Source: Nipponacmea schrenckii
Taxonomy: Eukaryota; Mollusca; Gastropoda; Lottiidae
Length of the DNA: 64,000 nucleotides
Assembly: GCA_030562195.1 (NCBI GenBank)
Contig: CM060200.1
Span: 31,163,023 to 31,227,022 of the forward strand
Direction: 5' to 3'
Below are positions 51,201-62,704 of the stretch, in pieces. Position 1 is the stretch's first letter; each line of letters starts with the position of its first letter. A model generated the notes under the pieces. It saw only the letters and a program-made list of their open reading frames with translations, was not told where the DNA came from and did no database searches. Made by a program: the position numbers and the translations under genes.

Positions 51201-52871
51201 GAACGGAGCTTAGTTTTTATGGAATTCTGTTGTATACTTATGACACTGGTTAAGTTCAAAGATAATATTTCACTCTCATTAGCTAATGTAAATTTTATGT
51301 TTACTCTTAGAGGTAATATTCTGTTAAACATTATTCATAAGACAAATGGTCTCGAGCTGGTTACTATAGCTTTTCTTGCAGTACCAGTAACCAATACAAA
51401 TAAATCTACCTTACCCTATCCATTAGCCTACAAATCAATCATTTGTTGTCACTTCCATATGCATAACTTTTAACCTTATCTCAGCAATTATTTAGGCAAC
51501 TTAATTCTTTTTCTATCCTTGTTTGAGCAAATTAGTTTCATTAATGATAGTGGATATTGTGCAGATAAAGTGTGTATTTACCTGACAGGTTTGAAATGTT
51601 TGTACATACGAAGTCGCTGTATAGTAGCTCTAGATCGTACATTACCACCACCCTGTCCTTTACCTTTAACAGGTCTATCTGTAACATTAAGAACATAAGA
51701 CATAACAATTTATCAGAAATATTAAGACATAAGATATGTTTACAGTAATATTATGCAGACAAAGCCTAAATTGGACTAATATCAATGAAGAAGGTTCAAG
51801 ACTGACATTGATTTATACCATACATCCTGATTAGACTTTCCTCATTTAGAATCTAAAACAAGACAGTGTCAGTTGTTCCCCTACGTCTATGCATGGGCCA
51901 CCCTAGTCGGAAACATGCAGACTCTATTCCCAGCCTCTGATAGCTATTTGGACAGATATGGCTCGAGGACAGTCAGAAAACTAGCCACCTAAAACATGGT
52001 AATTTTCCGCACCTCCGCGGGTGCGGGGCACAATTCGAATCCACTGAATCTCGATATATTTGGAAAGATGGAAGTTTGTAGTTCAGTCATGCTAGCATTA
52101 TCCCCTTTCACCATTCATGTCACGCCTGTGGTCACGTCAAAGTTTTTTTCAAAATTTCAATCACTCATTTGTCATTTTAAATTGCGTGCACATTAAAAAA
52201 TTTCAACTTTAACTTCGTATATTTGGATGCGCTCGCAATTTAAAATGGCGACTGGGCGTTTGAAATTCATGAAAAAAAACTTTGACGCAGCCATAGGCAT
52301 AGAATGAGTGGTGTAGGGGGATAATTGATGGTATGATTGAACTACAAAAACATTCATCTTTCCAAAAAAATTGAACTTTGGTGGATTCGAGTTATGTAAA
52401 TACATTTAAAAACCCCTCAGTCAAGTTTTGGGGACTAGTTTCTCTGACTCTCCCCAGCCATATCTGTCCAAATAGCTATCAGAGGCTGGGAATAGGGTCA
52501 GCAAGTTTCAGACCAGGGCTACCCCTTTCATTGTATGCCTACTCTCCTGTCACGTATGTTTCCCACTTCGAATGGACGTTCTATGTTCATTCTTAAAATA
52601 CATAGAATCATATGATATCTAGAAGTAATATTTTTCTTTTGAATTAAAAATACCGGTAATTATTCTCTACTTAAATTAAAGTAATGCATGGCTGTGTACT
52701 ACTAAAGTTAGTCAAGTAGTACCTCTGTTGTTATGCCGATAGATCAAAATTCAGGAGCTGTCACTTGAATTCATTACCTGGGTTCATACTGTGAGTTGCC
52801 TGGTTTATTCGGTTTGATACCTTCCCCTTTACCTTGGAGGGTTTGGGTATTTTGCTGTTCTTTTTAGCCAT
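45234..52871 (-). CDS. GNL2: Nucleolar GTP-binding protein 2 (NOG2/NGP1)
   Basis: Fifteen coding exons on the reverse strand: 52871-52778, 51678-51582, 50502-50408, 50280-50147, 49808-49710, 49480-49328, 49020-48862, 48749-48636, 48360-48232, 47965-47861, 47705-47547, 47169-47074, 46885-46006, 45808-45645, 45332-45234 (TAA), giving 858 residues in perfect phase. The GTPase motifs are circularly permuted, as in the YlqF/NOG2 family: DARDP (237-241), NKVD (267-270), then the P-loop GYPNVGKSS (329-337), GETK and DCPG (373-376). The N-terminal NGP1 domain ([29 protein letters not shown]) and the basic C-terminus [15 protein letters not shown] match human. GNL2 acts in the nucleolus and nucleoplasm on pre-60S ribosomal particles before export. 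The protein is longer than human (731) because of the 880-bp exon, rich in Asp, Glu and Ser (around residues 545-610) and Lys. Intron 1 holds a large foldback. Confidence 0.95.
48441..48625 (-). mobile_element. Short copy F of the tandem-core family
   Basis: GGTTGCCTAGCATGATACGC then CCACTTTAAAGTATATTTCT and AAACACAGGTTATTTGG mirror, in reverse, the end of the element finishing at 61428. Inside are decayed core phrases (TTCACAAGCTAATTTTAATG, GACTGAGTCAAGGG). It fills most of the GNL2 intron 48361-48635. Confidence 0.55.
51890..52540. mobile_element. Foldback element (long inverted repeat) in GNL2 intron 1
   Basis: Positions 51924-51963 and 52456-52495 are exact reverse complements over 40 bp. 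Pairing continues imperfectly outward (GGAAACATGCAGACT against the complement of AGCAAGTTTCAGACC) and inward, for example TTTGGAAAGATGGAAG against CATTCATCTTTCCAAA and TTTTAAATTGC against GCAATTTAAAA, to a centre near 52210. The whole is about 650 bp and nearly all arm. There is no transposase. The transcript of this intron would form a long hairpin. Confidence 0.8.
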
Positions 52872-54252
52872 TTTGGTCAAATAATCATAAAGTTTACAAA
52901 TATGTTTACAAAACTACAGCACGTGTTTGCCGGAAGTTGAAATGAAAGTTGTATTTATAGTTTCGGTGAAGTATATTCAACAGTTTCTGATTGGCTGCTA
53001 ATAATCTTCTTTAATAATCCGAAAAAGGATCTTGTTTAACATTTCTATTGCTTAGTTTAGCATTCTGCTTTACACAAAAACTAATTTTATAGTTAATGTG
53101 ATATAAGGCTTTTTATTGGCTTGTATAATTTCTGCTCGATTTGCATTAATGTTACTACTGGCTAATCCGATTCTGAACCAAGGAGGTTAGATAATATTAC
53201 CTCCTTGTTCTGAACAGAGGAGACTGGCGTTGTACCAAGCGCTGTCTTGTAACCAATGAGGGTACATGATTTATTTCTTGTCAAGCCAGTAACTCGATCT
53301 GCTTCGCTCTTTAACCTATTTTATTTACTGTGTAAGGCCACAATCACTGTGGCACTTGCATCCAGATCATGATTGGTTTTTTTTTTATTAAAGTATTTGG
53401 TAGCCTAAATAATTTGAATGCTTTCTACATAGGCTAGTAGTGCAAGTCAGCATGACAATTTCTTCATAGGCAAACAATTTTAAAAATAAAAAAAACAATG
53501 CTTTCAAACGGTCCTTAACAGACAGTGAACATTATAAAAAGACTTCAATCAATTTCTTATCAAGCAAAGCAAATTATCTATGAATTGTAGACCTCTGCAT
53601 ACATTTTCACAATCCATTGTTATTTTTACTACTACGAAATGTTTATATTAAATAAATGTACAAAATAAATTATTTTTATTCACCAAAATATCTGTTACCG
53701 TTTTGGTGGAGTTGTTACCGTTTTAACCGAAAATTTTTGTTACCGTTTTGGTGGAGTTGTTACCGTTTTAACTAATAAAATTTGTTACCGTTTTGACATG
53801 TTACCGTTTTAACTGGATACCCTTATAGCTACAGAGAACTGCGCTTAGAAAGATGGTGGTTTTCTGGTCTCACAGAATGAATTAATATCTATATCAGTGA
53901 GTAAATAATCGACTATCTAATGCCATAGTTTAAATTGCGAAATATAGTCTGCTTCTATTACAAGATCCCCTATTTCTAGTCAACAAGCTTGTCTGTCCAT
54001 CCATGTCAACAGCTAATAATTCATGGGTTGACACGGATGGCCTAAAGCTATAAATACACAAAAGTGACATATATTTTGTTGAGGCATGTATAGTGTAAAC
54101 AGAGTGTCTCACACTTTAAGTTCCGGTATTGAAATATATTGAAAGAAGAAAATACCGGAGTGCTATTGATATATTCAAAGTTTAGGTTTTACAGTGTCGA
54201 TATTTATTATATCTTGGTTAGTTTGTGTTATAGTTGTCTAAAAGCTTTAACT
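52872..54252. other. Divergent intergenic region upstream of GNL2 and the thioredoxin-like gene
   Basis: Both neighbours are transcribed outward from this 1.4-kb stretch, so it should contain both promoters. The notable content is the GTTACCGTTTT array at 53694-53814. An in-frame upstream ATG at 54139 precedes the chosen start at 54253. No exon of another gene was recognised. Confidence 0.5.
53694..53814 (+). repeat. Six-copy GTTACCGTTTT array
   Basis: GTTACCGTTTT occurs six times in about 120 bp, the first four alternately followed by GGTGGAGTT and AAC, with A/T-rich linkers. It lies about 440 bp upstream of the thioredoxin-like start codon and 820 bp upstream of GNL2. Confidence 0.8.
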
Positions 54253-56129
54253 ATGTGGCTAAAACTCTGTGTGTTGTCTGTTGTATATCAAACAAGTTTG
54301 ATAAACACTCAGTCTAGCGAAAGAAGTGAACGATTTGAAAAACACGAAAGTTTTAAAGATATATTCCCTTTAACTCAAAAGAATTTCACCCAAAAAGTCT
54401 TAAAATCTGAGGACGCTTGGATAGTGTTATATCACACTGGAACTATAAAAAGAGGATGGAAGACTATGGCCGTAGGTCTTCGAGGAGTCATAGCTTTTGG
54501 TATGGTAGATATAAACGAACAACCTGAACTGGTCGGAAAGCTAGTAAGTACAGTCGCATGCATATTATGCAGGCCTATAATATATATTATAGACTATATG
54601 GTCATGTAGTCATGTGGTACTTGTATAATGGGACTCATAATTAGTAATCTTAGAAAGCATATAAAAAATATAGCCTTAACTACTAAATGTAGATGCTATA
54701 TATTTACCCAATATCTCTGCTCAGTGGAAACTCCGATATCCGCTCAAATTACATAGTTTACATGTTAGTATTGTATTTCTACAAACGAACTTTAGATTTT
54801 TTTTAGGATGATAATTGCGCTTTGTGAATAGAGGTTTATTAAAGTTCAAGCGCTGCCTTTTGGTCACAGTAGTATAATAATCTATTAGATAGTAGATTTG
54901 AGTATATGGTTTCAAGCATTGTATATTTTACGACCATTTTACTTTTTCAGAATTACAATATAGAAGATGGCTTAGAAGCTCGTGTATATCCTTATGGATC
55001 CAAATCAAGCAAGGAACAGTATATGGTTGAAACATCAAACCCTAACGAAGCAAAAACTACGGCATTAAAATCTATACCAAATTACATTTTGGATGTAAAG
55101 AATATGGGAATAGAAGATTTTATTGTCGATTGTCTTATGTCGACCCCTTCTAGATTTCCTGTTATAATTTTCACAGGTAAGCCAAATATTTCCTTTTATT
55201 TTTCAGAAATTATGTTTATCAAATAGCTGTTTACATATTACTCTAGTCATATTTGCCAAGACATCAGTTCTTGGAACCGGTTGGAGAAACAGTGTAAACT
55301 GCACGTCATATCTGTCGTTACGCATTGAAAGAACTTAAAAGGGGCAGATTGTTTAAATTCTATGGTTGATTGATTATTTTACAGGGTTGATTTGGATCGT
55401 GCATAACTGATCTTTATAACCGATAAGCTCAGCTTACAGATTTCCAAGGCATGATTGGTCAAATGAATGGAGAACCAATGTTAGGTCAAAACATAGGCCT
55501 ACAAGTTTCCGATAAGTCTTACCTATGAAAGTTTCTCTGTGGTAACATCCCTGTTTTTAAAATGGTAAAATTTCAGTATGACAGTAGGCTAAAATAGCCT
55601 GAAAAGTAAAGGTTTAAACGCCTATACGTCTTGTCTCAACGAATGATGCAAATATGTTTTCTTTTCAGAATTTAAAGATATTGAGCCAATGTATAAAGTT
55701 ATGGCAATGAAACTGGAGAGGTTTTTCAATTTTGGGCACATGATCAATCCTAGCACCAGCGATTTGAAACAACTTGGAATAGAAGATGTGTATATAGATA
55801 TTCCAACTGTCATGGTACTGACTACTGAAAGTGATAATTTAGAGGATCCACAATTTAATGCTATTCAATACATGAAAGCCGAACATGGGGATCTTACGTA
55901 TCCAAACATTTTGGGGTTTTTAATCAAAATAAACAAGAGGTTTCGACATAAGTTACCCGGTATAAATTATTCAAATAAAAAAGAATATGTAGAGATGTCT
56001 GAAGTTCTAGATAAAGAATCTGAAAAATTTGATATTGTGGATGAACATCATATTGTTCACACAAACCTCATCAGTGAACGTGACTTCGTTATTGAAAATG
56101 GTCGTGATGGCAAGCATGATGAACTGTAA
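54253..56129 (+). CDS. ER-luminal thioredoxin-fold protein lacking CXXC, HDEL-terminated
   Basis: Three coding exons: 54253-54543, 54951-55176, 55669-56129 (TAA), 325 residues. The chosen ATG starts a signal peptide (MWLKLCVLSVVYQTSLINTQ); an in-frame ATG at 54139 would give a less typical start. The first domain reads FPLTQKNFTQKVLKSEDAWI then VLYHTGTIKRGWKTMAVGLR and FGMVDINEQPELV. That is the layout of PDIA6-type thioredoxin domains, but the segment where WCGHC belongs is replaced by a shorter, cysteine-free YHTGTIKRGW. The second half (FPVIIFTEFKDIEPMYKVMA, FNFGHMINPS, IPTVMVLTT) looks like another thioredoxin-like fold, as in the luminal part of DNAJC16, but no J domain is present. The last four residues are HDEL, an ER retrieval signal. 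Likely a redox-inactive luminal chaperone or adaptor. Orthology is unknown, so no symbol is given. Confidence 0.8.
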
Positions 56130-58293
56130 CTGATTATTATCCATACTAACTTATACCGAATAGATGCCACAAGTTTGACTGTCAGTTCAAAAGTATTCAT
56201 TGGAACCATCGCAGTTATCGACTAATTTTATTCATTGTCTACTATCAATGTGATTAGAGGATCACAGTGTTCGACGACAAACGTAATCCAATAGTGTTGT
56301 AAGTTAAAAGTGGCAAATTCAGTTGTGTTTAAAAATTGCTGAATATGATATCCGCTCGTTATGTGGTAACCGTTCAATGTGTTCCGAAAGATTTGCCATA
56401 AAGACCCATTACGACTCTAATTTGCTGGAATGTATTTGAAACTGATGGCAACCGGTTGCGGCTCCAATGAGGCACGGATGGGGAGAAAAATGGTCGCACA
56501 AATTAAAAATCAAAAAGTGTTTGTCTTAAATATTCAGCCTAATGCTCAAATTTTCAAGGGTATCCTCTCTATGACGCTTTTTAAGAGTTTTGTGCATATG
56601 GCGTTATCTCGGCGCTGCCACAGATAAAAAAAATTGTACAACTAGTCTCAGGGGTGGCACCTGTGCTATTGGCAACACTAACGACAAAAATCTGCTGCAT
56701 ACGAATTGCTAATTGCTATGACTCATTCAGATTCCGCCAGATGTTAAAAGTCTTGAAAGTCAAATAACTGTCAGTTTACCGAGTCTCCCTGAAAGTATTC
56801 ATAGTTTGATAATCCTTGCAACGTCTTAAAATGATACAATGTAAAACTTTATATAACAATATCATTATAATGGCAGTCATTTTTACAGATAGTTTGTCCA
56901 TGTTTTAATGTAATTTTGGTCGTTCAAACGTTTAGCTTTCAATATGATAATAAAAAGTATAATAGATTACAGAATCATATATCATTGCATAAATAAGTGC
57001 TAGTCATAATTCTACTCTTTAATAACTCATAATCACGTATACGTGACAATTAAACCAATCTTCAAAGGTAGAATAATTAACTCAACACAATTATATGGAT
57101 AACAATTACTTTAATAAATAACTTGCGACGTTTCGACGAAGGTACTTCCGTCTTTATCAAGCAATGATACAAATAAGGTAGAATAGTCGTCGAGGTACGG
57201 TGTCAGGTGCGGTGTATGATGCGGGATTATCCATACCGTAGAGAATCCGTAGGCTATCTACTTCTACAATTTTCTGGGTAGCGATAATCCATACACTTCA
57301 CAAGTCACTCGTCTATTCTCGTATAAATAACACTGATAGCATTGATTTCAGTTTTTAATTGGCAATCTGTGTTTTATACAATTTCCTTAATTAGACTTAA
57401 TTAGAGCTAAAGTTAATGTATAATTGCAAGAATTAAAGACGTCCGATAATAAAAATTGAAATGGTGCAAATACAATAGATGCGATACATAATATAGGCCT
57501 ACTAGTAGGCTAATAAACTTGAAGAACTTATTTAGAATCCCTTTGAAGACTCAACATTTCGGCAAATGCCTAGAGTTACGGAATGGCAGCGAATTGACAT
57601 GGCCTTTACATAGTTAAAAAAAAAACCTGTAGTATTGATGTAGGCTTACGTAAGCTGGAAACTATGAAAAGTCTTAAATTGGCACCTCATCATAATGTCA
57701 AGTTATTTGTAGTGCAGTGGACTCCTTAAATTTATTGTATCATAGAAGGCAGCGATTTGATAATATTGTATAGTTTTAAACTTATAAGATTATAATGTAC
57801 TGATTTAAACGGACAATTTGATTTAATAAATTTTCAACAGTTCTCAAAAGTAGCCTTCTCTGCTTGAAATCTTCTTTTTCTGGGAAAAATCGAGAAAAGA
57901 CATAAATAAAGAATAAAGCCTTTCAGATAATTTGAGCAGTCATTTTACTCATAAATTCTCGCCTCTTGCTTTGACCTAAAAGTGGTCAGAATAAACATAA
58001 TTATAACACAGTTACTTCCCATTAAACGTTAATATTTACCGGAAAAGGAAATGACGTAAATAAGTCGCAGAAGTAATAGATGTCCACAGTGTAATATATT
58101 GACTCATAAAGCTATAAAAAGTAATTAGTTAATTAATCAGGCTAATAACAAAGGTGTGATATAGTTAAGGCTTTAAGAAGTATATTCTGTGCGACTCACT
58201 AAGACAAGCCGACCTAGAAATCCATATATTTTCGGTGACAAGTTTCCCTACAGTCGCCATATTGCATTTGACACAACCAAACAGACAGACAGA
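56130..58293. other. 3'UTR of thioredoxin-like gene and intergenic region before RAB10
   Basis: AATAAA at 56949-56954 is a possible polyadenylation signal 820 bp past the stop. A hammerhead-like relic lies at 57115-57170. The 5'UTR and promoter of RAB10 should lie near the right end; an in-frame ATG at 58189 precedes the conserved start. No other gene was recognised. Confidence 0.5.
57115..57170 (-). other. Decayed hammerhead-ribozyme-like motif (Penelope-type)
   Basis: Reverse strand: TTGC, then TTGATAA in place of the core CTGATGA, a stem-II-like hairpin GACGGAAGTACCTTCGTC, then GAAA, a minimal stem III (ACGT), C, and GCAA pairing with the first TTGC. This is the layout of the short-stem-III hammerheads found in Penelope-like retroelements. 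Two core positions differ (C3 and the catalytic G8), so it is probably inactive. No flanking reverse transcriptase was seen. Confidence 0.4.
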
Positions 58294-61200
58294 ATGGCGA
58301 AAAAAACATACGATCTTTTATTCAAACTTTTATTAATCGGTGATTCTGGCGTTGGAAAGACGTGTCTGCTTTTCAGATTTTCAGATGATGCATTTAATAC
58401 TACATTTATCTCCACAATAGGTAAGTAGCTTTAGTGGTATTCACAACCCCAGCATAACAATCTAATTGCTAAATTGTAAATAAAAGTCAGCAAAGAAAGA
58501 ATCGAAACTTTTCATTGTTAAAATTTCTATCAAGATCTGCTCTTTTAGTTTAGTATTTGTAAATCAGTACGTGGGGAAAAGTTGAAACAAGGACACTTGG
58601 TCTGATTATATTACATTGAACATAAACAAATTCTATTTGCATGCTTCAGTTTATTTACAGTAGATCTAGATCTATCACAAAAATATTTTTGTATCGAAAT
58701 ATCTATACTTCAACTTCAAGATACTGTGCTGTTAAATTTAAGTATAATTTGTAAAATAGGTGATTGAATATCCAGTTAAAAGATTTTTTTTTCGTTCAGA
58801 CAGTTGAATATAAACATTTGTCTTCTAAGCTTTATTTAGTCAGAAGATACTAGATTTGATTTCATAACGATACTTCAGTAAACTGATTTAATCAGTGGTG
58901 CATGGTTGACTCCCAGACATGTCAACTCGAAGACGAAAAGAATGTGTTGATTGACTCAGAAACAAAATACAACACAGTGACAATATTTGCAATCAACTCA
59001 ATTTATAACTTGTGACAATTTGATTGTTATAATCTTTAAATGACATTTAGAAGTAGGTAGGACATTATATAACAACAACATTTACTATTATAGATATAGG
59101 CCATACTACTTCTACTATTATATATGAAACGTTTGCTCGGATTTAAAAGAAGTAGTAGGCCTATATATATAGCAATAGTGTAATTTTTTTTTATATAATT
59201 TGATTGTTCTGTTGAAAACTTAATATTCTGGTTGTAAACCGTTAGATATTATATACATATTCTTGTCAAAATAGTTTCTTTAATGGTAATTTTATCAGCA
59301 ACATTGTATGACTAATATTCCCAAATATGTGGAAATGTATCAGCTGATTTTTATTGACCTATTTACTTCCTATTTACATCTGTAAGCTTTTTACCTACGG
59401 TCGATACGTTAGCTTACACAAAATATTTCTTTATCCTTTTTATGGAATTTATGATCTTTTAAAGGGTTACTGCATCTTAGCATGAACATAAAACTTTAGT
59501 TCTCAAAAATTGTCAATGTGAGTATATGTTCGTCAGTGAACTTAACTGGTGTCATAAAGTAACAGAATCTCTTATATTTGGGAAAACTCACAAACTAAGT
59601 CATTTTAAAAAAAAATTCTCAATCAATTTATTAAGCCTTTTTCAATAATCAAAAATGCATCTTTATGGATACATGTATTAGATATTCCATGAGCAATTGA
59701 TATGGTTGCCTTCTGTTTATGGATTTAACTTGATTGCTGTGATAAAGCAGAAGATCATATAGTGATTTCTAGTAGATTTATTTTCATTTATTCATAAAGG
59801 CTATATTTGGATATCTAATTCTTTTATCAATCTAAAGTAGATAGATTCTTATGGTCAGGGAAATTACCAGTTTGTACAGCAAGACCCCTATCAACTCGTT
59901 ATTAACCTAATTATGAAGAGAACTTGCTCTGATCTAGAAACATCATTAAGTATCATTTTCGATTACCCAGAGCATGCCCAAGTATGCATAGTTCACACAT
60001 TTTCTGGTTAATTTTGGTATTCCATTTATTATCTCTAGCCAGAGAAAAATATTTGTTTAAATATCATTTTGCAAAAACATAGCAAATTATTTTACATCAG
60101 TTTTTACTCACCAATCTCCTTTTGAATAAGTTTATTTCATGATAACAAAATAGGAAAATCAATTTATGTATTAATTTTAAAATATTTAAAACAGAACATC
60201 AGTTCGAACCATGTTTATCAAAACTAAATGGTAATCAGCGCTCTGCACTTTGCAAATATAGGTGTGGAAACCACAAGTTGCCATACACTCAAAACAGGTG
60301 TAGTCCCATTTTAAATGATGATATTCTGTGTCCGTTATGTGATTCCGACAATGACTACCTGATGAATTTCATTATATTTTTAAATGTCCTTACTTCGATG
60401 ATGCGAGAAGAGTATATTTAAAGAAGTATTATTTCAAAGCCCGAATGTTATGAAAATGAATCAATTATTTTGTACTAATAACAAGAACCAACAAGGGCTG
60501 TTGATTTGGCTCTATATGCTGGACATGAAAAGCAGTTTTGTTATTGTGGTGTGATGTTTGACAGTATGTTCAGAAAATTAAAGTCCCAATTATGATGAAT
60601 ATAACTAAACATTCATGCATTGAAATATATTTTACAGTTGGATACTAGTTGAATAGTACTTAGTGTAGTAGTTAGTTAAAAAAATGTCCGGCTGGGAAAA
60701 AAATAAATCAACAGCCATGGAACCAACTATATAATCTAGCTGTATTTGTAAATATAATTATGTATACTTTCAAAACCTAATTCCTGATATTATGTTGAAA
60801 TATGTTACGCTTACCTATCTAAATTCAATGTACACCTGCCGTACTTCTCATTTGCCCCAAGGGGTAGCAAGAGAATAAATCAAATCATCATTCAGCTTCA
60901 CTAATAAATAACGTCGTTCGGTCATGTGATCTAACATGGAGTATAAATTTAGCATTTTTATACACCCATGTTATATTTATGATATCCAGATATGAACGAA
61001 ATTTTGTGTGATCATTTCTATTGATGAGATCTTGGACAACTTCGATATTGACGATTTTTCGATGAACAGTTTTTGAGTTATTGCCCCTGACTTATTCAAA
61101 AAGTGTCGAAATTGGCTTGAGAACGCTATTAGAGACTACAATTTTCAAATATCTGATTTGAAGGAAATTATGTGTGAATATTTTTATTAAGGAAATCTTC

Positions 61201-61651
61201 AACAAATTCGATATTGCTGAATTTTCAGTGAACTGTTCTTGAGTTATTGCCCTTGACTTAGTCAAAACGCATCAAAATTAGCTTGTAGCGTGTTAGTGAC
61301 TACAGTTTTTGTCTGATTTAAATGAATTAGGACTGATCATGTAAATTAATGAGATCTCGAATTGGGACCAATTAACCTGTGTTTAAATAGAAATATACTT
61401 TAAAGTTGGCGTATCTTGCTAGGCAACCACTTGTATAGAGAATTAAATGGATTTCTCAATATGGGAACCAAACTTTAAAGATACATATTAATCATGTTAA
61501 GAGAAGATGTACTTTTCCTGTGTTTGTTTTCAGAACTGACTATCATTGTCATTTTCCTAAATTTGAGTTCTAATCATTTTCTCTTTCTAGGTATTGATTT
61601 TAAAATAAAAACAGTAGAATTAGGTGGGAAGAAAATCAAGTTACAGATATG
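58294..61651 (+). CDS. RAB10: Ras-related GTPase Rab10, first two coding exons (3' part outside window)
   Basis: Exons 58294-58420 and 61591-61651 (donor GTAAGT at 61652) encode [20 protein letters not shown]...LQIW, 62 complete codons plus two bases; the W codon is completed by the last G. The P-loop GDSGVGKT, switch [17 protein letters not shown] and the start of the beta-3 strand are present. The N-terminus [20 protein letters not shown] and [15 protein letters not shown] are those of Rab10 rather than Rab8/13 (which have R/T-I-E-L-D). DTAGQ and later motifs lie to the right of the window. Rab10 directs exocytic and basolateral traffic and ER/endosome tubulation from membranes via prenylation. 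The ATG at 58294 is chosen by conservation over the in-frame ATG at 58189. Confidence 0.95.
59459..59700. mobile_element. Third relative of the AGGGATAATAGG MITE, RAB10 intron 1
   Basis: TTAAAGGG at the left, then phrases shared (inverted) with 30116-30450: TTTAGTTCTCAAAAATTGTC, GTCATAAAGTAACAGAATCT, AACTAAGTCATTTT and TTTTCAATAATCAAA. The right end could not be located. Confidence 0.55.
60958..61428 (+). mobile_element. Tandem-core element, copy F' (RAB10 intron 1)
   Basis: Starts TTATACACCCATG. It has about three decayed units with GAGTTATTGCCCCTGACTTA and TCTGATTTGAAGGAAATTAT phrases, and ends with TAAAGTTGGCGTATCTTGCT plus AGGCAACC. The last 60 bp match 48441-48500 in inverse orientation. 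Confidence 0.55.
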
Positions 61652-61894
61652 GTAAGTGAATGGAATACTTCACATTACATTGTTTTATTGGAAATTTGTC
61701 AATGAATATCGATCTACCATTTTGTTCCATACATTTGATTATAGAAATATTCCATGGACAATTTGATCTGTAATGTCATACAGCTTGTTTTGTCTGGTTC
61801 ATTTTCATTATTTGATTTTGTGGCATATTTGATTCAAGAAAATAGTTAAAATGTGGAGGGAAAGTTTTTGAAATTAATATTTGTACCAGGTTTT

Positions 61895-62130
61895 TATTCT
61901 TCTTAATATGGACGGTTTATTGTTGTCACCCATGGGTGTCAGTCCGTCCACAATTGCTTGTAAACACTTTATAAGGCACAATTCCCAGGATTATGACTTG
62001 TGAGGGTTCGTAATCACCCAATGATGAACCCTATTGAAAAATAGTGAAATCAGACAAAATGTAGCATGAGTTATTGCCTTTGTTCTTGAAAGGCTTGTAA
62101 AAACATTACAATGTGTAATTCTTGATGGAT
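61895..62130 (+). repeat. Fragment of tandem-core family (copy E type)
   Basis: TATGGACGGTTTATTGTTGT, CACCCATGGGTGTCAGTCCG and TGTAAACACTTTATAAGGCA correspond to the start and core of the E-type units seen inverted at 40113-41080. Confidence 0.45.
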
Positions 62131-62134
62131 TTTT

Positions 62135-62704
62135 ATACGCCACACGGATGGGCGTATATTGTAATCGCCCTATCGGTCCGTCCGTCTGTCAGTCCGTCAT
62201 TTGGCTCGTGCTCACTCTACAGGCTACAATTCTTTATGGATTCTTTTGATTTTTAATTTGTGGGTCAGTGTCATTATGAAGATGATGCCTATTGATTTTT
62301 GTGATGATCGGATAATTTTTCACCCAAATACCGCTTCTGACTTAACCTTTTTCACTTCATTTCTCACTCTACACGCTACAATTCTTTATTGATTCTTTTG
62401 ATTTTTATTTTGTTGGTCAGTGTCATTATGAAGATGATCCCTATTGATTTTCGTGATGATCAGATAATTTTTTTGTGAAATATCGTGTTTGACTTTGCCT
62501 TTTTCACTCTGTAACCTATAGGTTGCAACTCGTGCTCACTCTACAGGCTACAATTCTCTATGTATTCTTTTGATTGTTTGTATGTGTGTTGATATCATTT
62601 TGAAGATGTGCACTATTAAATTTAATGATGATCCGATAATTATCTAAGCCTAGGTTTTATTCATAATCAATGCTGCCATATTACCTTGCCTGGCAAGCTA
62701 TCTT
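62135..62704 (+). mobile_element. Tandem-core element, copy D (third core type)
   Basis: Starts ATACGCCACACGGATGGGCG and GTCCGTCCGTC. It contains three units of about 155-170 bp with CACTCTACAGGCTACAATTC and GTGTCATTATGAAGATGAT, and ends TTACC plus CTTGCCTGGCAAG plus CTATCTT. The ends match copies A to C but the core unit is unrelated to theirs. Confidence 0.7.

Noticed and set aside
51219..51473. 84-codon forward frame inside a GNL2 intron
   Set aside because: No recognisable homology, no clear splice context, composition typical of intronic AT-rich DNA.
54139..54252. Upstream in-frame ATG of the thioredoxin-like gene
   Set aside because: The start at 54253 gives a standard signal peptide, fitting the HDEL end; the longer version would bury it.
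58189..58293. Upstream in-frame ATG before RAB10
   Set aside because: The [19 protein letters not shown] start at 58294 is the conserved Rab10 N-terminus.
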